The notes: generated by a model from the sequence alone, not told the origin. Shown: positions 34,771-44,801, counted from the first letter of the stretch. The stretch is DNA of 64,000 nt from Myroides odoratus (GCF_001549985.1 NZ_LROZ01000001.1:62001-126000); one strand, 5' to 3'. Translations and numbers: made by a program.

Positions 34771-36735
34771 ATGGCGGGAAACATAAAACCAAACCAAAAC
34801 AAACCCAAATTTAGTCCGTGGATTTTATACGCGAGCATTGTGGTTATCGTATTGGTTATAAACTTTTTATCGAACGGCAGTGGTGTTGGAGATTCCAAAC
34901 AGCTGAGTCTTTCTAAATTTTTCGATTACCTGAAAGAGGGTAAGGTCGAAAAAGTAGAATTTAATCGTTCTGTTGCTAAGGTATATTTGACGAAAGAAGC
35001 TTTACAAAGTAAAGATTTTGAAGAATTACAACGAAAATCAATCCTAGGCAAAGAAAGTACAGGTCCACAATTTGTAACTGAAATTGGTAACTCAGAAATT
35101 TTTCAAAAGAAATTAGATGAAGCTGCTGGAGAAGGTAAACTAGTGGAGTATAAATCGGAAGCTGAAAGCAATTGGGGAGATTATTTTATTAGTTTCCTTC
35201 CAATTATCATTATCATTGGATTCTGGTTATTCATGATGAGAAGAATGACTGGTGGCGGTGGTGCTGGTGGAGGCGGACAGATTTTCTCGATTGGAAAATC
35301 TAAAGCGAAACTTTTTGATGAGAAGAATGACATCAAAATAACCTTTAGCGATGTAGCAGGATTAGAAGGAGCGAAAGAAGAAATCGTAGAAATTGTAGAG
35401 TTCTTAAAGAACCCAGAAAAATATACTTCTATTGGAGGTAAAATACCAAAAGGAGCTCTTTTAGTAGGACCTCCGGGGACAGGTAAAACTTTGCTAGCAA
35501 AAGCAGTTGCAGGTGAGGCAAAAGTACCTTTCTTCTCCTTATCAGGTTCTGATTTCGTAGAGATGTTTGTGGGAGTTGGTGCATCACGTGTACGTGACTT
35601 ATTCAAACAAGCAAAAGAAAAATCTCCAGCTATCATTTTCATTGATGAGATTGATGCTGTAGGTCGAGCACGTGGAAAAAGTAACTTCTCTGGATCAAAT
35701 GATGAAAGAGAAAATACATTGAACCAATTACTAACTGAAATGGATGGTTTTGGTTCTCATACGAATGTCATTGTATTGGCTGCAACAAACCGTGCAGAAA
35801 TCTTAGATAAAGCACTTTTACGTGCAGGACGTTTTGACAGACAAATTTATGTTGACCTTCCGGACGTTAAGGAAAGAGAAGCTATTTTCAATGTTCACTT
35901 GCGCAACATCAAAAGAGTGGACAACTTAGATATCGATTTCTTAGCAAAACAAACACCAGGATTCTCTGGTGCAGATATTGCAAACGTTTGTAACGAAGCA
36001 GCCTTAACAGCAGCTCGTAAGGACAAAAAAGAAGTAGATATGCAAGACTTCTTGGATGCAGTAGATCGAATCATTGGTGGTCTTGAGAAGAAAAACAAAA
36101 TCATTACAGTAGAAGAGAAATATGCAATTGCGATTCACGAAGCAGGTCACGCTACAGTAAGCTGGATGTGTGAACACGCAGCCCCACTTGTAAAAGTAAC
36201 CATTGTTCCTCGTGGACAAAGTTTAGGAGCTGCTTGGTATTTACCAGCAGAACGCCAAATTGTACGTACAGAACAAATGTTGGATGAGATGTGTGCTACT
36301 ATGGGTGGTCGTGCAGCTGAAAAGATTGTGTTTGACAAAATTTCAACAGGAGCTTTAAGTGACCTTGAAAAAGTAGCCAAACAAGCGAGAGCCATGGTTA
36401 CCATTTATGGTTTAAATGAGAAGTTAGGAAACATTACGTACTACGATTCATCGGGTCAAAATGAATACAACTTCAGCAAACCATACTCAGAAGATACAGC
36501 GAAGGTTATTGATGAAGAAATTTCAAAATTAATCGAAGGTCAATATGAGCGTGCGCAAGCGATCTTAACTGAGCACAAAGACAAATTGATCCAATTGGCT
36601 GATTTACTTTGTGAGAAAGAGGTGATTTTCCAACAAGATTTAGAAAATATCTTTGGTAAACGTCCTTTTGACAAGTCAAATACAGAGGAAAATACAATTC
36701 AACCTCAAACGGATACAGAAAACACAATCGCTTAA
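34771..36735 (+). CDS. ftsH: ATP-dependent zinc metalloprotease FtsH
   Basis: This 654-residue inner-membrane AAA+ protease degrades unstable membrane and cytoplasmic proteins. Two membrane helices (about 16-33 and 130-150) flank a periplasmic domain, followed by a Gly-rich segment (GGGGAGGGG). Then come Walker A GPPGTGKT (about 230), Walker [13 protein letters not shown], the second region of homology [20 protein letters not shown] and the zinc site HEAGH (about 455). The C-terminus is a Thr/Asn/Gln-rich tail. A strong hairpin follows. Confidence 0.96.
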   Translation: MAGNIKPNQNKPKFSPWILYASIVVIVLVINFLSNGSGVGDSKQLSLSKFFDYLKEGKVEKVEFNRSVAKVYLTKEALQSKDFEELQRKSILGKESTGPQFVTEIGNSEIFQKKLDEAAGEGKLVEYKSEAESNWGDYFISFLPIIIIIGFWLFMMRRMTGGGGAGGGGQIFSIGKSKAKLFDEKNDIKITFSDVAGLEGAKEEIVEIVEFLKNPEKYTSIGGKIPKGALLVGPPGTGKTLLAKAVAGEAKVPFFSLSGSDFVEMFVGVGASRVRDLFKQAKEKSPAIIFIDEIDAVGRARGKSNFSGSNDERENTLNQLLTEMDGFGSHTNVIVLAATNRAEILDKALLRAGRFDRQIYVDLPDVKEREAIFNVHLRNIKRVDNLDIDFLAKQTPGFSGADIANVCNEAALTAARKDKKEVDMQDFLDAVDRIIGGLEKKNKIITVEEKYAIAIHEAGHATVSWMCEHAAPLVKVTIVPRGQSLGAAWYLPAERQIVRTEQMLDEMCATMGGRAAEKIVFDKISTGALSDLEKVAKQARAMVTIYGLNEKLGNITYYDSSGQNEYNFSKPYSEDTAKVIDEEISKLIEGQYERAQAILTEHKDKLIQLADLLCEKEVIFQQDLENIFGKRPFDKSNTEENTIQPQTDTENTIA

Positions 36736-36760
36736 TCAAGCATTGCTGAGAATCAATATA

Positions 36761-36800
36761 AAAATCTTAACTTAAAGACTCATTTAAGTTAAGATTTTTT
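36761..36800 (+). terminator. Terminator of rsfS-ftsH
   Basis: A perfect 16-bp inverted repeat (36761-36776 and 36783-36798) with a 6-base loop ends in eight or more T. The next gene's -7 box begins at 36802, immediately behind it. Confidence 0.88.
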
Positions 36801-36801
36801 T

Positions 36802-36809
36802 TATCTTTG
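36802..36809 (+). promoter_or_regulatory. -7 box of the LUD-cdsA-psd-ACBP-SOD unit
   Basis: TATCTTTG is an exact TAnnTTTG match lying 37 bp before the start codon at 36846 and touching the T tract of the ftsH terminator. Confidence 0.55.
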
Positions 36810-36845
36810 AAAATATTAAAATTTATACATTACGACACTTAGCGT

Positions 36846-37451
36846 ATGAGCTTTCTAAAGAAGTTAATTAGCGGATTTATGTCAAAACAAAGTAACGAAG
36901 AGGCTGATGATCAAAGAAGCCAATATCTTCCAGAAACTGTTATGCCTGTTGATGACCTATTCACTGTTAACTTTAAGAATAACGGCGGTAAGTTTTTATA
37001 CTGTGATACTCAAACAGAATTACAAGAAACGTTCGTCAATGTTTTACTAGAAAATGATTGGTTTGAAAAAGAAGCTTTAACCAACGAGAGCCAATTTCAC
37101 TCGTTATTGAAAGACAACAACATTCGCTTTGCCAATTCCAAACAACCTGTTTTCTTTGTTTCTTCTTGTGAAAGTTTAATCGCTGATGATGGTGCTATTC
37201 TATTTTGCGACAGACAACTCAAAGATTTTAAACCCCATGAGATTCCCGACAATGTTATCATCATTGCGGCAACAAGCCAAATTACACGCACTAAAAGCGA
37301 TGGGCTTCGTGAAATAAAAAGAAAGTACAGCAGTGCATTGCCTACTAATATTACGGCCATCAATTGCTTTAAGCCTTCTGCCAATCAAGATTTCTTAAGT
37401 TATGGCAGATCCCCTAAAAACTTATATTTACTTTTATTAGAAGATCTATAA
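36846..37451 (+). CDS. LUD domain protein (LutC/YkgG-like)
   Basis: This 201-residue protein matches the single-domain LUD family related to LutC/YkgG of lactate utilisation: FLYCDTQTELQETF, a middle FVSSCESLIADDGAILFC core and a VIIIAATSQI strand. The iron-sulfur partners LutA and LutB are absent here, so a lactate role is doubtful. It is the first gene of a tight unit with cdsA (2 bp gap), a placement after ftsH that I believe is conserved in Flavobacteriia. The function is unknown. Confidence 0.75.
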   Translation: MSFLKKLISGFMSKQSNEEADDQRSQYLPETVMPVDDLFTVNFKNNGGKFLYCDTQTELQETFVNVLLENDWFEKEALTNESQFHSLLKDNNIRFANSKQPVFFVSSCESLIADDGAILFCDRQLKDFKPHEIPDNVIIIAATSQITRTKSDGLREIKRKYSSALPTNITAINCFKPSANQDFLSYGRSPKNLYLLLLEDL

Positions 37452-37453
37452 TT

Positions 37454-38242
37454 ATGTCTGAAACCGTTAAAAGAACAATATCCGGAGTAATCTATATTGT
37501 TCTGCTTTTAAGTGCAACTTTATATGATGCGCTAACTTTCAAAATACTATTTGGATTTTTTATGATTGTAGCTGCTTATGAGTTTGCTAAATTGATTCAG
37601 CTATCCAAATACTTTTGCGTTGGTTTGAGTTTAGTTGCTGTAGCAGCTATTTTTCAAGATCGTATTGCACTTCCGGTTCAAACCTTGGTGATTCTAACCT
37701 TTTTAATTTTACTGGCTATTACAGCAGAATTATTCACCACGCGTAAACCCAATCGAAGTTTACCCATTAAGATTATTCTATTCCTAGGGTATATCCTCGG
37801 TACTTTTTTGGCTTTTATGCACCTTCCCTATACAGCTGAAGGATATCAACCTCAAATTGTTATCGGTATTTTAATTTTGGTCTGGACCAATGATACCTTT
37901 GCCTATATTGTGGGGAAGAAATTCGGAAAACACAAGCTATTCGAGCGCATCTCTCCTAAAAAAACCATTGAAGGTTTACTAGGCGGAATTGTATTCGCAA
38001 TTATTGCATCCCTCATACTAAATCACTTTTTTACCTTATTAAATGTGTATATTTGGATTGCAAGTGCTATTTTTGTAGGATTATTTGGAACACTTGGGGA
38101 CTTAGTTGAATCGCATTTCAAACGAGAAGCCGGTGTTAAAGATAGTGGCAACATCATGCCAGGACACGGAGGTATCTTAGATCGCTTAGACAGCATCTTA
38201 TTTATCTCTCCATTTTTGTATATCATTTTTCAAATTTTATAA
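37454..38242 (+). CDS. cdsA: Phosphatidate cytidylyltransferase
   Basis: This 262-residue inner-membrane enzyme makes CDP-diacylglycerol from phosphatidate and CTP, feeding all phospholipid synthesis. About seven helices are visible, and the C-terminal signature is intact: SHFKREAGVKDSG followed by MPGHGGILDRLDS, with the metal-binding Asp residues. It is 2 bp after the LUD gene and 3 bp before psd, so lipid head-group steps are cotranscribed. Confidence 0.94.
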   Translation: MSETVKRTISGVIYIVLLLSATLYDALTFKILFGFFMIVAAYEFAKLIQLSKYFCVGLSLVAVAAIFQDRIALPVQTLVILTFLILLAITAELFTTRKPNRSLPIKIILFLGYILGTFLAFMHLPYTAEGYQPQIVIGILILVWTNDTFAYIVGKKFGKHKLFERISPKKTIEGLLGGIVFAIIASLILNHFFTLLNVYIWIASAIFVGLFGTLGDLVESHFKREAGVKDSGNIMPGHGGILDRLDSILFISPFLYIIFQIL

Positions 38243-38245
38243 GTC

Positions 38246-38899
38246 ATGTTTCATAAAGAAGGAACTAAAATTATTTTTTTCTCGTTAGTAGTAGCTGTAA
38301 TCTTTATTGTAGGATTAGATTATGTTATAACGATTGATTGGTTAAGAATGACCTTGTCATCTATTATTCTAGCACTGCTAATCTTAGTATTGCAATTCTT
38401 TAGAAATCCCAACAGAAGCATTACACCTAACGATCATGTTATTGTAGCGCCTGTTGATGGAAAAGTAGTTGTAATAGAAGAAGTTTATGAGCCTGAGTAT
38501 TTTAAGGATAACCGTTTGATGGTGTCAATCTTCATGTCGCCACTTAATGTGCACGTTACTCGTTATGGTTTGAGTGGATTGATTAAATACAGTCAATATC
38601 ACGCAGGAAAATACCTAGTAGCTTGGCATCCTAAAGCAAGTGAAGAAAACGAAAGAACAACAGTTGTTATAGAAAATAACGTTTTTGGAGAAGTAATGTA
38701 CCGTCAAATTGCTGGTGCATTAGCCAAGCGTATTATAAACTATGCTAAACCAGGAATGCAAGCCATTCAAGGAACAGATGCTGGTTTCATTAAATTTGGA
38801 TCTAGAGTTGATTTATATTTACCGATTGGAACAAAAGTAGATGTGGTTTTAAACCAAAAAGCTATTGGAAACAAAACGGTAATTGCAAAAAAACAATAA
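38246..38899 (+). CDS. psd: Phosphatidylserine decarboxylase family protein
   Basis: This 217-residue short-form enzyme turns phosphatidylserine into phosphatidylethanolamine. Two N-terminal helices anchor it, APVDGKVV and SPLNVHVTRY follow, and the self-cleavage site is FGSRVD, where the chain breaks between Gly and Ser to form the pyruvoyl cofactor. The ACBP gene starts on its stop codon (TAATG), showing tight coupling. Confidence 0.92.
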   Translation: MFHKEGTKIIFFSLVVAVIFIVGLDYVITIDWLRMTLSSIILALLILVLQFFRNPNRSITPNDHVIVAPVDGKVVVIEEVYEPEYFKDNRLMVSIFMSPLNVHVTRYGLSGLIKYSQYHAGKYLVAWHPKASEENERTTVVIENNVFGEVMYRQIAGALAKRIINYAKPGMQAIQGTDAGFIKFGSRVDLYLPIGTKVDVVLNQKAIGNKTVIAKKQ

Positions 38900-39168
38900 T
38901 GAACGAGCAACTAGATAAAGACTTTTTAGAAGCCTATAACCGAATTTCTAAGGAAGCTAGAAATCTGGCTCCCGATGTAATGCTGCGGATTTACGCTTAC
39001 TATAAACAAGCAACGAATGGTTTAAGTCATCAAGACTTCGAACATATGTCTCATGATTTGAAAAAAGCATTTAAATTCAATGCTTGGACTCAAGTGAGTC
39101 ACCTATCCACGGATCAAGCGAAAGCCGAATATATCAAACTTGCTCAATCTATATTAAGCGAAGAATGA
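38899..39168 (+). CDS. Acyl-CoA-binding protein
   Basis: This 89-residue protein has the acyl-CoA-binding four-helix pattern: LRIYAYYKQATNG in the second helix, and KKAFKFNAWTQVSHLSTDQAKAEYIKLA, where the Lys and Trp bind the CoA. Such proteins carry and buffer fatty acyl-CoA. They are patchy in bacteria; here the gene is embedded in a phospholipid operon, after psd and overlapping the SOD gene by 4 bp (ATGA). Confidence 0.88.
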   Translation: MNEQLDKDFLEAYNRISKEARNLAPDVMLRIYAYYKQATNGLSHQDFEHMSHDLKKAFKFNAWTQVSHLSTDQAKAEYIKLAQSILSEE

Positions 39169-39929
39169 AAAACATCAAGTTATTGCACCTCGTGCTTCTC
39201 TTTCTTGTCGTGGTGACGTCTTCTTGTAGAAAGAAAAACGAACTCGTTGAAGTTGAGATTCCCAAAAGAGAGACTTTTGTTGTAGAGAAAAAATCAGTTC
39301 TTGGTCAAGAGAAAGTCAAAACCAAACAGGGACCTTTTGAGATGCACGCACTTTCTTTTCAATACGAAGAGATTGAAAACTTGTTTAAACCTGAAGATTT
39401 AGCCCTTCACTATGGGACTATTCATTTGGATTATGCGAATCGTTTAAATACAGCTATTCACGGAACGCCTTATGTTACGGACAGTTTACCTGCTATCCTA
39501 ACTAAAGTTACCCCAGCACAGGCTGAAATAATGAATTTAGCAGGCGCTTATTACAACCATAATTTCTTTTGGCAGTCCATCAACAAGAATACAACAACGA
39601 GTCCTAATACAGGTTTATCTGCCTTAATTTCGTCTAGTTTTGGTTCTTATGCTAATTTAAAAGCTGAAATAACGAGAATTGCCGTTGAGTTTGAAGGTTC
39701 TGGATGGTTGTGGTTATTAGTTGATTATCGCAATAATTTGACGTTAGTCACTACTGAAAACAACGGAAATCCAATTTCCATGCGATTAGGAAAACCACTA
39801 TTGGTGATTGATTTATGGGAGCATGCTTACTTGCCTACCTATAAAAATGACAAAGAGAAATACATCAAAGCTTTACTTCCTCACTTGAATTGGGAATTTG
39901 CTAATCTCCAATTGGGACAAGGTAATTAG
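39165..39929 (+). CDS. Fe/Mn superoxide dismutase domain lipoprotein
   Basis: Starting at ATG 39165 (overlapping the ACBP stop as ATGA), this 254-residue protein opens with a lipoprotein signal (VVTSSC, Cys21). After a charged linker comes an Fe/Mn superoxide dismutase fold. All four metal ligands align: His in LHYGTIHLDY, His in YYNHNFFW, and Asp plus His in DLWEHAY; the active-site Tyr is also there. It should therefore act on superoxide in the periplasm or on the outer membrane, not in the cytoplasm like the usual SodA/SodB. Some residues near the ligands are altered (Ile for the usual His before the first ligand), so activity should not be assumed. Confidence 0.85.
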   Translation: MKNIKLLHLVLLFLVVVTSSCRKKNELVEVEIPKRETFVVEKKSVLGQEKVKTKQGPFEMHALSFQYEEIENLFKPEDLALHYGTIHLDYANRLNTAIHGTPYVTDSLPAILTKVTPAQAEIMNLAGAYYNHNFFWQSINKNTTTSPNTGLSALISSSFGSYANLKAEITRIAVEFEGSGWLWLLVDYRNNLTLVTTENNGNPISMRLGKPLLVIDLWEHAYLPTYKNDKEKYIKALLPHLNWEFANLQLGQGN

Positions 39930-39970
39930 ACATGAAGGATTGTGGATTTTACTCAATAGAAAATACTACA

Positions 39971-40010
39971 TACAAAAAGGGCGAAAGATAAATCTTTCGC
40001 CCTTTTTGTA
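39971..40010. terminator. Bidirectional terminator after the SOD gene
   Basis: A perfect 18-bp inverted repeat (39971-39988 and 39993-40010, loop TAAA) has the core AAAGGGCGAAAGA/TCTTTCGCCCTTT and A/T runs on both sides. Confidence 0.92.
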
Positions 40011-40014
40011 TCTG

Positions 40015-40105
40015 TTTTTTTGCTCTTTGCTTTTTGCTCTTTGCTCTTTGTGAAATACTCACACTTCACCATCTCACCACCTCACCATCTCATCACCTCA
40101 TAACC
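40015..40105. repeat. TTTGCTC and CACCATCTCAC repeats next to dnaB
   Basis: Bases 40015-40050 are repeats of TTTGCTCT. From 40061 on, the complement of the GGTGAG repeat family follows (CACCATCTCACCACCTCACC type) and ends in CATAACCC, the complement of the heptamer family. The block reaches the dnaB stop codon. Confidence 0.8.
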
Positions 40106-41644
40106 CTAAAAAGGTACATCATCATCATTAAATACATCACGTGCTGGTGGTAAATGTTGCGTCATACTGGCTCCTCCTTCATTAATTGCAGAAGAATATA
40201 CACCATCCCCACCTACAAAGCCTTCCATGCGTGCATCTTCATCCAAGTTGTCAAACTTACCGTACATTCCTAAGAATTTCAGACGGATATTATCCAATCC
40301 ACCATTTCTGTGTTTTGCGACAATAAATTCAGCTTGTCCTGCTGTAGGAGAGCGGAACTCATCATCCCATTCTTCAATTTTATAGTACTCTGGGCGATAA
40401 ATAAACGACACGATATCCGCATCTTGCTCAATTGCTCCAGACTCCCTTAAATCGGATAATAAAGGTCTTTTTGACGTTCCCCTTGTTTCTACCGCACGCG
40501 ATAACTGCGATAAAGCAATCACCGGTATATCCAACTCTTTCGCTAAAGCTTTTAAGTTACGCGAAATCGTAGAAATCTCTTGTTCACGGTTTCCTCCTCC
40601 TTTTTGACTTCCTCCTGCTGTCATCAACTGCAAGTAGTCAATTACAATAAGTTTAATGCCATATTGAGAGGCCAAACGTCTTGCCTTCGCACGTAAATCG
40701 AAAATAGACAAGGAAGGTGTATCATCAATAAATAACGGCGCACGTTCTAAGTCTTTTACTTTTACGTTCAGTTGTTCCCATTCGTGCTTTTCTAGTTTAC
40801 CTGTACGCAACTTCTCAGAAGACAATCCTGTTTCTGAAGAAATCAAACGCGTGATTAACTGTACAGATGACATCTCTAAGGAGAAAAACGCTACACCAGC
40901 CCCTGCTTCAATGGCAATATTACGCGCCATTGATAGTACAAATGCTGTTTTTCCCATCCCGGGACGTGCAGCAATAATAATCAAGTCACTCGGCTGCCAA
41001 CCTGAAGTTAGTTCATCCAATTTATGAAAACCAGTAGGTAAACCACTCAATCCTTCTTTGGTACTAATCTCTTCAATACGCTTTTTGGCTTGCGCCACTA
41101 AGCTTTGTGCTGTTTCAGAACTCTTTTTAATATTTCCCTGTGTAACCTCATACAGTTTAGCCTCCGCCTTATCCAATAAATCGAAAACATCGGTTGTTTC
41201 ATCGTAGGCATCTTCGATAATTTCATTCGAAATACGAATCAAACTACGCTGAATAAATTTTTGAAGGATTACACGAGAATGGAATTCAATATGCGCGGAT
41301 GAACTGATCTTTTGTGTTAAACTAACCAGGTACGCATCTCCTCCAGCCATATCGAGTTTGGCATTTTTTCGGAGTTGAGCTGATACAGTTAACAAGTCAA
41401 TGGGTTGATTCCCAACGAATAATTGATCAATTGCTTCAAAAATATACTTGTGTCCTTCCTTATAAAAAGCTTCTGGTTGAAGTATGTCAATTACTTCGTC
41501 AATCCCCTTTTTGTCAATCATCATTGCACCTAGCACAGCCTCCTCAAAATCAGTAACTTGAGGTGGTAACTTTCCTTTTTCTAAAGCAATAACATCTTTA
41601 GTAAAAGAACTGGCATAGGTACGTATATCTTTTGCTTTTTCCAT
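40106..41644 (-). CDS. dnaB: Replicative DNA helicase DnaB
   Basis: This 512-residue hexameric helicase unwinds DNA at the replication fork. The N-terminal primase-interacting domain starts after about 25 residues (PPQVTDFEEAVLGAMMID). The RecA-like motor has Walker A AARPGMGKTAF (about 225), the FSLEMSSVQL motif, Walker B LIVIDYLQLM and the ADIVSFIYRPEYY arginine-finger region. No intein is present. The C-terminal 40 residues are a disordered acidic tail ending in DVFNDDDVPF. Confidence 0.95.
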   Translation of the reverse strand: MEKAKDIRTYASSFTKDVIALEKGKLPPQVTDFEEAVLGAMMIDKKGIDEVIDILQPEAFYKEGHKYIFEAIDQLFVGNQPIDLLTVSAQLRKNAKLDMAGGDAYLVSLTQKISSSAHIEFHSRVILQKFIQRSLIRISNEIIEDAYDETTDVFDLLDKAEAKLYEVTQGNIKKSSETAQSLVAQAKKRIEEISTKEGLSGLPTGFHKLDELTSGWQPSDLIIIAARPGMGKTAFVLSMARNIAIEAGAGVAFFSLEMSSVQLITRLISSETGLSSEKLRTGKLEKHEWEQLNVKVKDLERAPLFIDDTPSLSIFDLRAKARRLASQYGIKLIVIDYLQLMTAGGSQKGGGNREQEISTISRNLKALAKELDIPVIALSQLSRAVETRGTSKRPLLSDLRESGAIEQDADIVSFIYRPEYYKIEEWDDEFRSPTAGQAEFIVAKHRNGGLDNIRLKFLGMYGKFDNLDEDARMEGFVGGDGVYSSAINEGGASMTQHLPPARDVFNDDDVPF

Positions 41645-41746
41645 AGTGCGAAAATAACTCTTTTTTTAATATGCTGTTCGCGTATTCTCTTTACAATCAA
41701 TAAAAATAAACTTTTTTCATTTGATTCAAGAAATATTGAAGCACAA

Positions 41747-41772
41747 AAAATCCGAGTGTAAACTCGGATTTT
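41747..41772 (-). terminator. Terminator of accA
   Basis: AAAATCCGAGT and ACTCGGATTTT form a perfect 11-bp stem with a GTAA loop, 21 bp past the accA stop on the minus strand. Confidence 0.85.
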
Positions 41773-41792
41773 CAACTATTTTATTTTGTCAT

Positions 41793-42746
41793 TTAGCTTT
41801 TGTATTCTCCCATTTCGAAATACTTTTCCATGCGTTGGTTCAGTAATTTGTCTAATGGAGTTTTAGCCAATTCTTTGTATGTTTTTTCAATATACGTTCT
41901 CACTGAATGAAAAGTAGCTTCTCTATCTGAATGAGCTCCTCCTAATGGTTCAGCGATAATATCATCAACTAACTTATTCTTTTTCATATCATAAGAAGTC
42001 AATTTTAATGCATCCGCTGCTTGTTCTTTAAATTCCCAGCTTCTCCATAAGATAGAAGAACATGATTCTGGAGAAATTACAGAGTACCATGTATTTTCTA
42101 ACATTGTAACACGGTCACCCACACCAATACCTAATGCTCCACCTGAAGCTCCTTCACCGATAATAATACAAATGATAGGCACTTTGATACGGAACATTTC
42201 ATAAATATTACGTGCAATAGCTTCTCCTTGTCCTCTTTCCTCTGCTTCTAATCCTGGGTATGCACCTGGCGTATCAATCAAAGTAACGATTGGAATATTA
42301 AATTTCTCAGCCATTTGCATTAAACGCAAAGCTTTTCTGTATCCTTCTGGATTTGCCATCCCGAAGTTTCTATACTGTCTTGTCTTTGTGTTGAATCCTT
42401 TTTGCTGTCCTACGAACATAAAACTTTGATCTCCAATTTTTCCTAAACCACCGATCATCGCTTTGTCATCTTTTACATTTCTATCACCAAATAGTTCTAA
42501 AAATGTATCACCACAAAGTGCTTTAATATAATCAACCGTATAAGGTCTGTTTGGATGTCTTGACAATTGTACACGTTGCCAAGGAGTCAAATTCTTATAT
42601 ATCGTTTTCTTTGTCTCTTCTAATTTCTTCTCGATTTGTGAGCAAGTCGTTGATACATCCACATCAGATTCTTCCCCGATTAACGTACATTTTTTTAACT
42701 GCTCCTCAAGTTCTTTAATAGGAAGCTCAAAATCTAAATATTCCAT
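41793..42746 (-). CDS. accA: Acetyl-CoA carboxylase carboxyltransferase subunit alpha
   Basis: This 317-residue subunit forms the carboxyltransferase half of acetyl-CoA carboxylase with AccD, transferring CO2 from biotin to acetyl-CoA in the first step of fatty acid synthesis. The signature regions [57 protein letters not shown] and [15 protein letters not shown] are all present. The length is standard. The gene is alone; accD is not in the window. Confidence 0.96.
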   Translation of the reverse strand: MEYLDFELPIKELEEQLKKCTLIGEESDVDVSTTCSQIEKKLEETKKTIYKNLTPWQRVQLSRHPNRPYTVDYIKALCGDTFLELFGDRNVKDDKAMIGGLGKIGDQSFMFVGQQKGFNTKTRQYRNFGMANPEGYRKALRLMQMAEKFNIPIVTLIDTPGAYPGLEAEERGQGEAIARNIYEMFRIKVPIICIIIGEGASGGALGIGVGDRVTMLENTWYSVISPESCSSILWRSWEFKEQAADALKLTSYDMKKNKLVDDIIAEPLGGAHSDREATFHSVRTYIEKTYKELAKTPLDKLLNQRMEKYFEMGEYKS

Positions 42747-42810
42747 TTATGAATAAATTTTAGTTTCAATTACTAATCACAAAGATAAAATTTTCCTCTA
42801 TATAGACATA

Positions 42811-43704
42811 CTATATTTTGGCAACTTTTATCTTTTTCCTGTTTTTAACAATAGCATTTAGTACTACTGTGCTTAATATTAATAAGGCACCGATGTAAAA
42901 TTCGGGGCTCATTTTTTCACTGTCTTTAAAAATTAAAATGGCTAATAGAATCCCATATACAGGTTCTAGATTGATGGTTAGCATTACGGTAAACGGTGTA
43001 ATATACTTCATAACATAAACCGATCCGATGAAGGCAAAAGCCGTACAAAATGTACCTAAAACCAACAACCACAGCCAATCTGTTGTAGTAACGGTAAAGA
43101 ATTCTACCGTAAATCCACCACTAAACAAAAGATATAAAGAAAGAATCAGCAGTCCGCCGACCATTTCATAAAAAGTAATAATAGAAGCGGAAGAATGTTG
43201 CGCAAATTTACCGTTAATAATTGAAAATACGGCAGATAAACAAGCGGCACTTAACGCCAATAAAATTCCTTCTACATATTCCGTACTCACACTAAAAATC
43301 AAGCCTAATGCACAAACGACGATAAAACCAAAGAAAACTTCGTAGGCAATAATCTTGCGTTTATAGAAAATAGGTTCTAGAATGGAAGTAAAAAAGGCCC
43401 CTGTTGACAAACAAGCCAAAGTTACAGATACATTAGAAACCTTGATGGCCCAGAAAAAAGTCAGCCAATGCAAAGCAATGACAATTCCTGCGGCTAAAAA
43501 CTGCGTAATATTCTTTTTACTGTCCTTTAACGTTTGTCGCTTAAAAGCGAATAACAAAAGTAAAGTGATTACAGCAATTACAATTCTGTACCAAACTAAA
43601 GGTAGCGCATCTAGGGTAATTAAATTACCTAGAATAGCCGTAAACCCCCAAACGAAAACAATGAGGTGCAACAGCAAATTACTCTTTACATTATCTGCGA
43701 GCAT
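42811..43704 (-). CDS. EamA family (DMT superfamily) transporter
   Basis: This 297-residue inner-membrane protein has ten predicted helices in two EamA repeats, with HLIVFVWGFTAILGNLI at the start and LEPVYGILLAILIFKD in the second repeat, both typical of drug/metabolite transporters. The substrate is unknown; most characterised members export amino acids or other metabolites. Its start overlaps the end of the LptF/LptG-like gene by 14 bp, so translation is probably coupled. Confidence 0.85.
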   Translation of the reverse strand: MLADNVKSNLLLHLIVFVWGFTAILGNLITLDALPLVWYRIVIAVITLLLLFAFKRQTLKDSKKNITQFLAAGIVIALHWLTFFWAIKVSNVSVTLACLSTGAFFTSILEPIFYKRKIIAYEVFFGFIVVCALGLIFSVSTEYVEGILLALSAACLSAVFSIINGKFAQHSSASIITFYEMVGGLLILSLYLLFSGGFTVEFFTVTTTDWLWLLVLGTFCTAFAFIGSVYVMKYITPFTVMLTINLEPVYGILLAILIFKDSEKMSPEFYIGALLILSTVVLNAIVKNRKKIKVAKI

Positions 43705-44764
43705 TTCGTAATAAAAATATAGCTAAAATTGAGAATGTGACGTTAGGAATCCACACTGCCACCAAAGGGGACATACTTGAAGCTTCTGCTAACACACTAA
43801 AAATCTTATCAAAGAAAACATAGATAAAAGCTAACGCAATACCGATAGCTAAGTTAATCCCCATACCCCCTCTTCGTTTCATAGAAGATACGGATACAGC
43901 AATAATCGTCAAAATAAAGGCCGATACAGGCACACTGTATTTTTTATACAACACCACCAAATGAACATTGATATTAGAAGATCCGCGCATGCGTTCTTTT
44001 TCAATAAATTTCTTTAGTTGACCCAAAGTCATGGTTTCTGCTGCATATACGACAGGACTCAAATCATCAATATCAAATTCTAAATGCAATTCTTTAGAAT
44101 CAGCAAACTCTAAAACATCACCAGCCTCTCCTACATCTCTTTTGATATAGTCGTATAAGGTGTACATTTTCGTTTCTTCACTCCATTCAATGCGTTTAGC
44201 CTCAATTTTTGAAACTAATTTATTGCCATCAAACTCCTCAATAGTAAAATTATACCCTGTGTTTGTACTGTAATTAAAGTTACTTACAAAGATAAATTCG
44301 TTGGCATTGATTTGTTTAAATACGTTCTGACTTTCCCGAACCTCGTCTCTCTTTAGGTACTTATAACGAAAATCATTATATCCGGCACTTGCTTTAGGTA
44401 CAATATACATGGACATCGCTAACGCTAAAAAAGAGATTAATGTAGCTCCAATCAAATAAGGACGTAAAAATCGAGTAAATGATATTCCAGAACTCAAAAT
44501 TGCGACAATTTCTGTATTATTTGCCAATTTGGAGGTAAACCAAATAATGGAGATAAACAGAAATATTGGGAACAACATATTGGCAAAGTAGACGGTAAAA
44601 TCCAAGTAGTACATCATTGTTGCTTGGATAGGCACCTTGTTCTCGAGGATTTTATTAATCTTTTCAGAAACGTCAATGACAATACCAATAGGCACAAATA
44701 GCAAAAGCATCACAAAAAAAGTGGCTAAATATCGCTTTAAAATATACCAGTCTATAATTTTCAT
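43691..44764 (-). CDS. LptF/LptG (YjgP/YjgQ) family permease
   Basis: This 357-residue protein has the layout of the lipopolysaccharide export permeases: an N-terminal DWYILKRYLATFFVMLLLF helix group of three, a large periplasmic beta domain (about 95-260), and three C-terminal helices including the conserved SVSSMKRRGGMGINLAIGIALAFIYVFFDK. With the LptB ATPase and its partner it extracts lipid A-core from the inner membrane. I cannot decide between LptF and LptG from sequence alone. It lies 37 bp after tgt, the usual neighbour in Bacteroidota. Confidence 0.88.
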   Translation of the reverse strand: MKIIDWYILKRYLATFFVMLLLFVPIGIVIDVSEKINKILENKVPIQATMMYYLDFTVYFANMLFPIFLFISIIWFTSKLANNTEIVAILSSGISFTRFLRPYLIGATLISFLALAMSMYIVPKASAGYNDFRYKYLKRDEVRESQNVFKQINANEFIFVSNFNYSTNTGYNFTIEEFDGNKLVSKIEAKRIEWSEETKMYTLYDYIKRDVGEAGDVLEFADSKELHLEFDIDDLSPVVYAAETMTLGQLKKFIEKERMRGSSNINVHLVVLYKKYSVPVSAFILTIIAVSVSSMKRRGGMGINLAIGIALAFIYVFFDKIFSVLAEASSMSPLVAVWIPNVTFSILAIFLLRNARR

Positions 44765-44801
44765 CTGTACACTACTTTTGCTATTTGACGTTCATTAACT
44801 T

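Noticed and set aside
35181..35642. 153-residue antisense frame inside ftsH
   Set aside because: It is the complement of highly conserved ftsH codons and has no promoter or family similarity of its own.
40134..40146. CACGTG-containing words considered as a parS site for ParB
   Set aside because: They lie in coding sequence and lack the full GTTTCACGTGAAAC-type palindrome.
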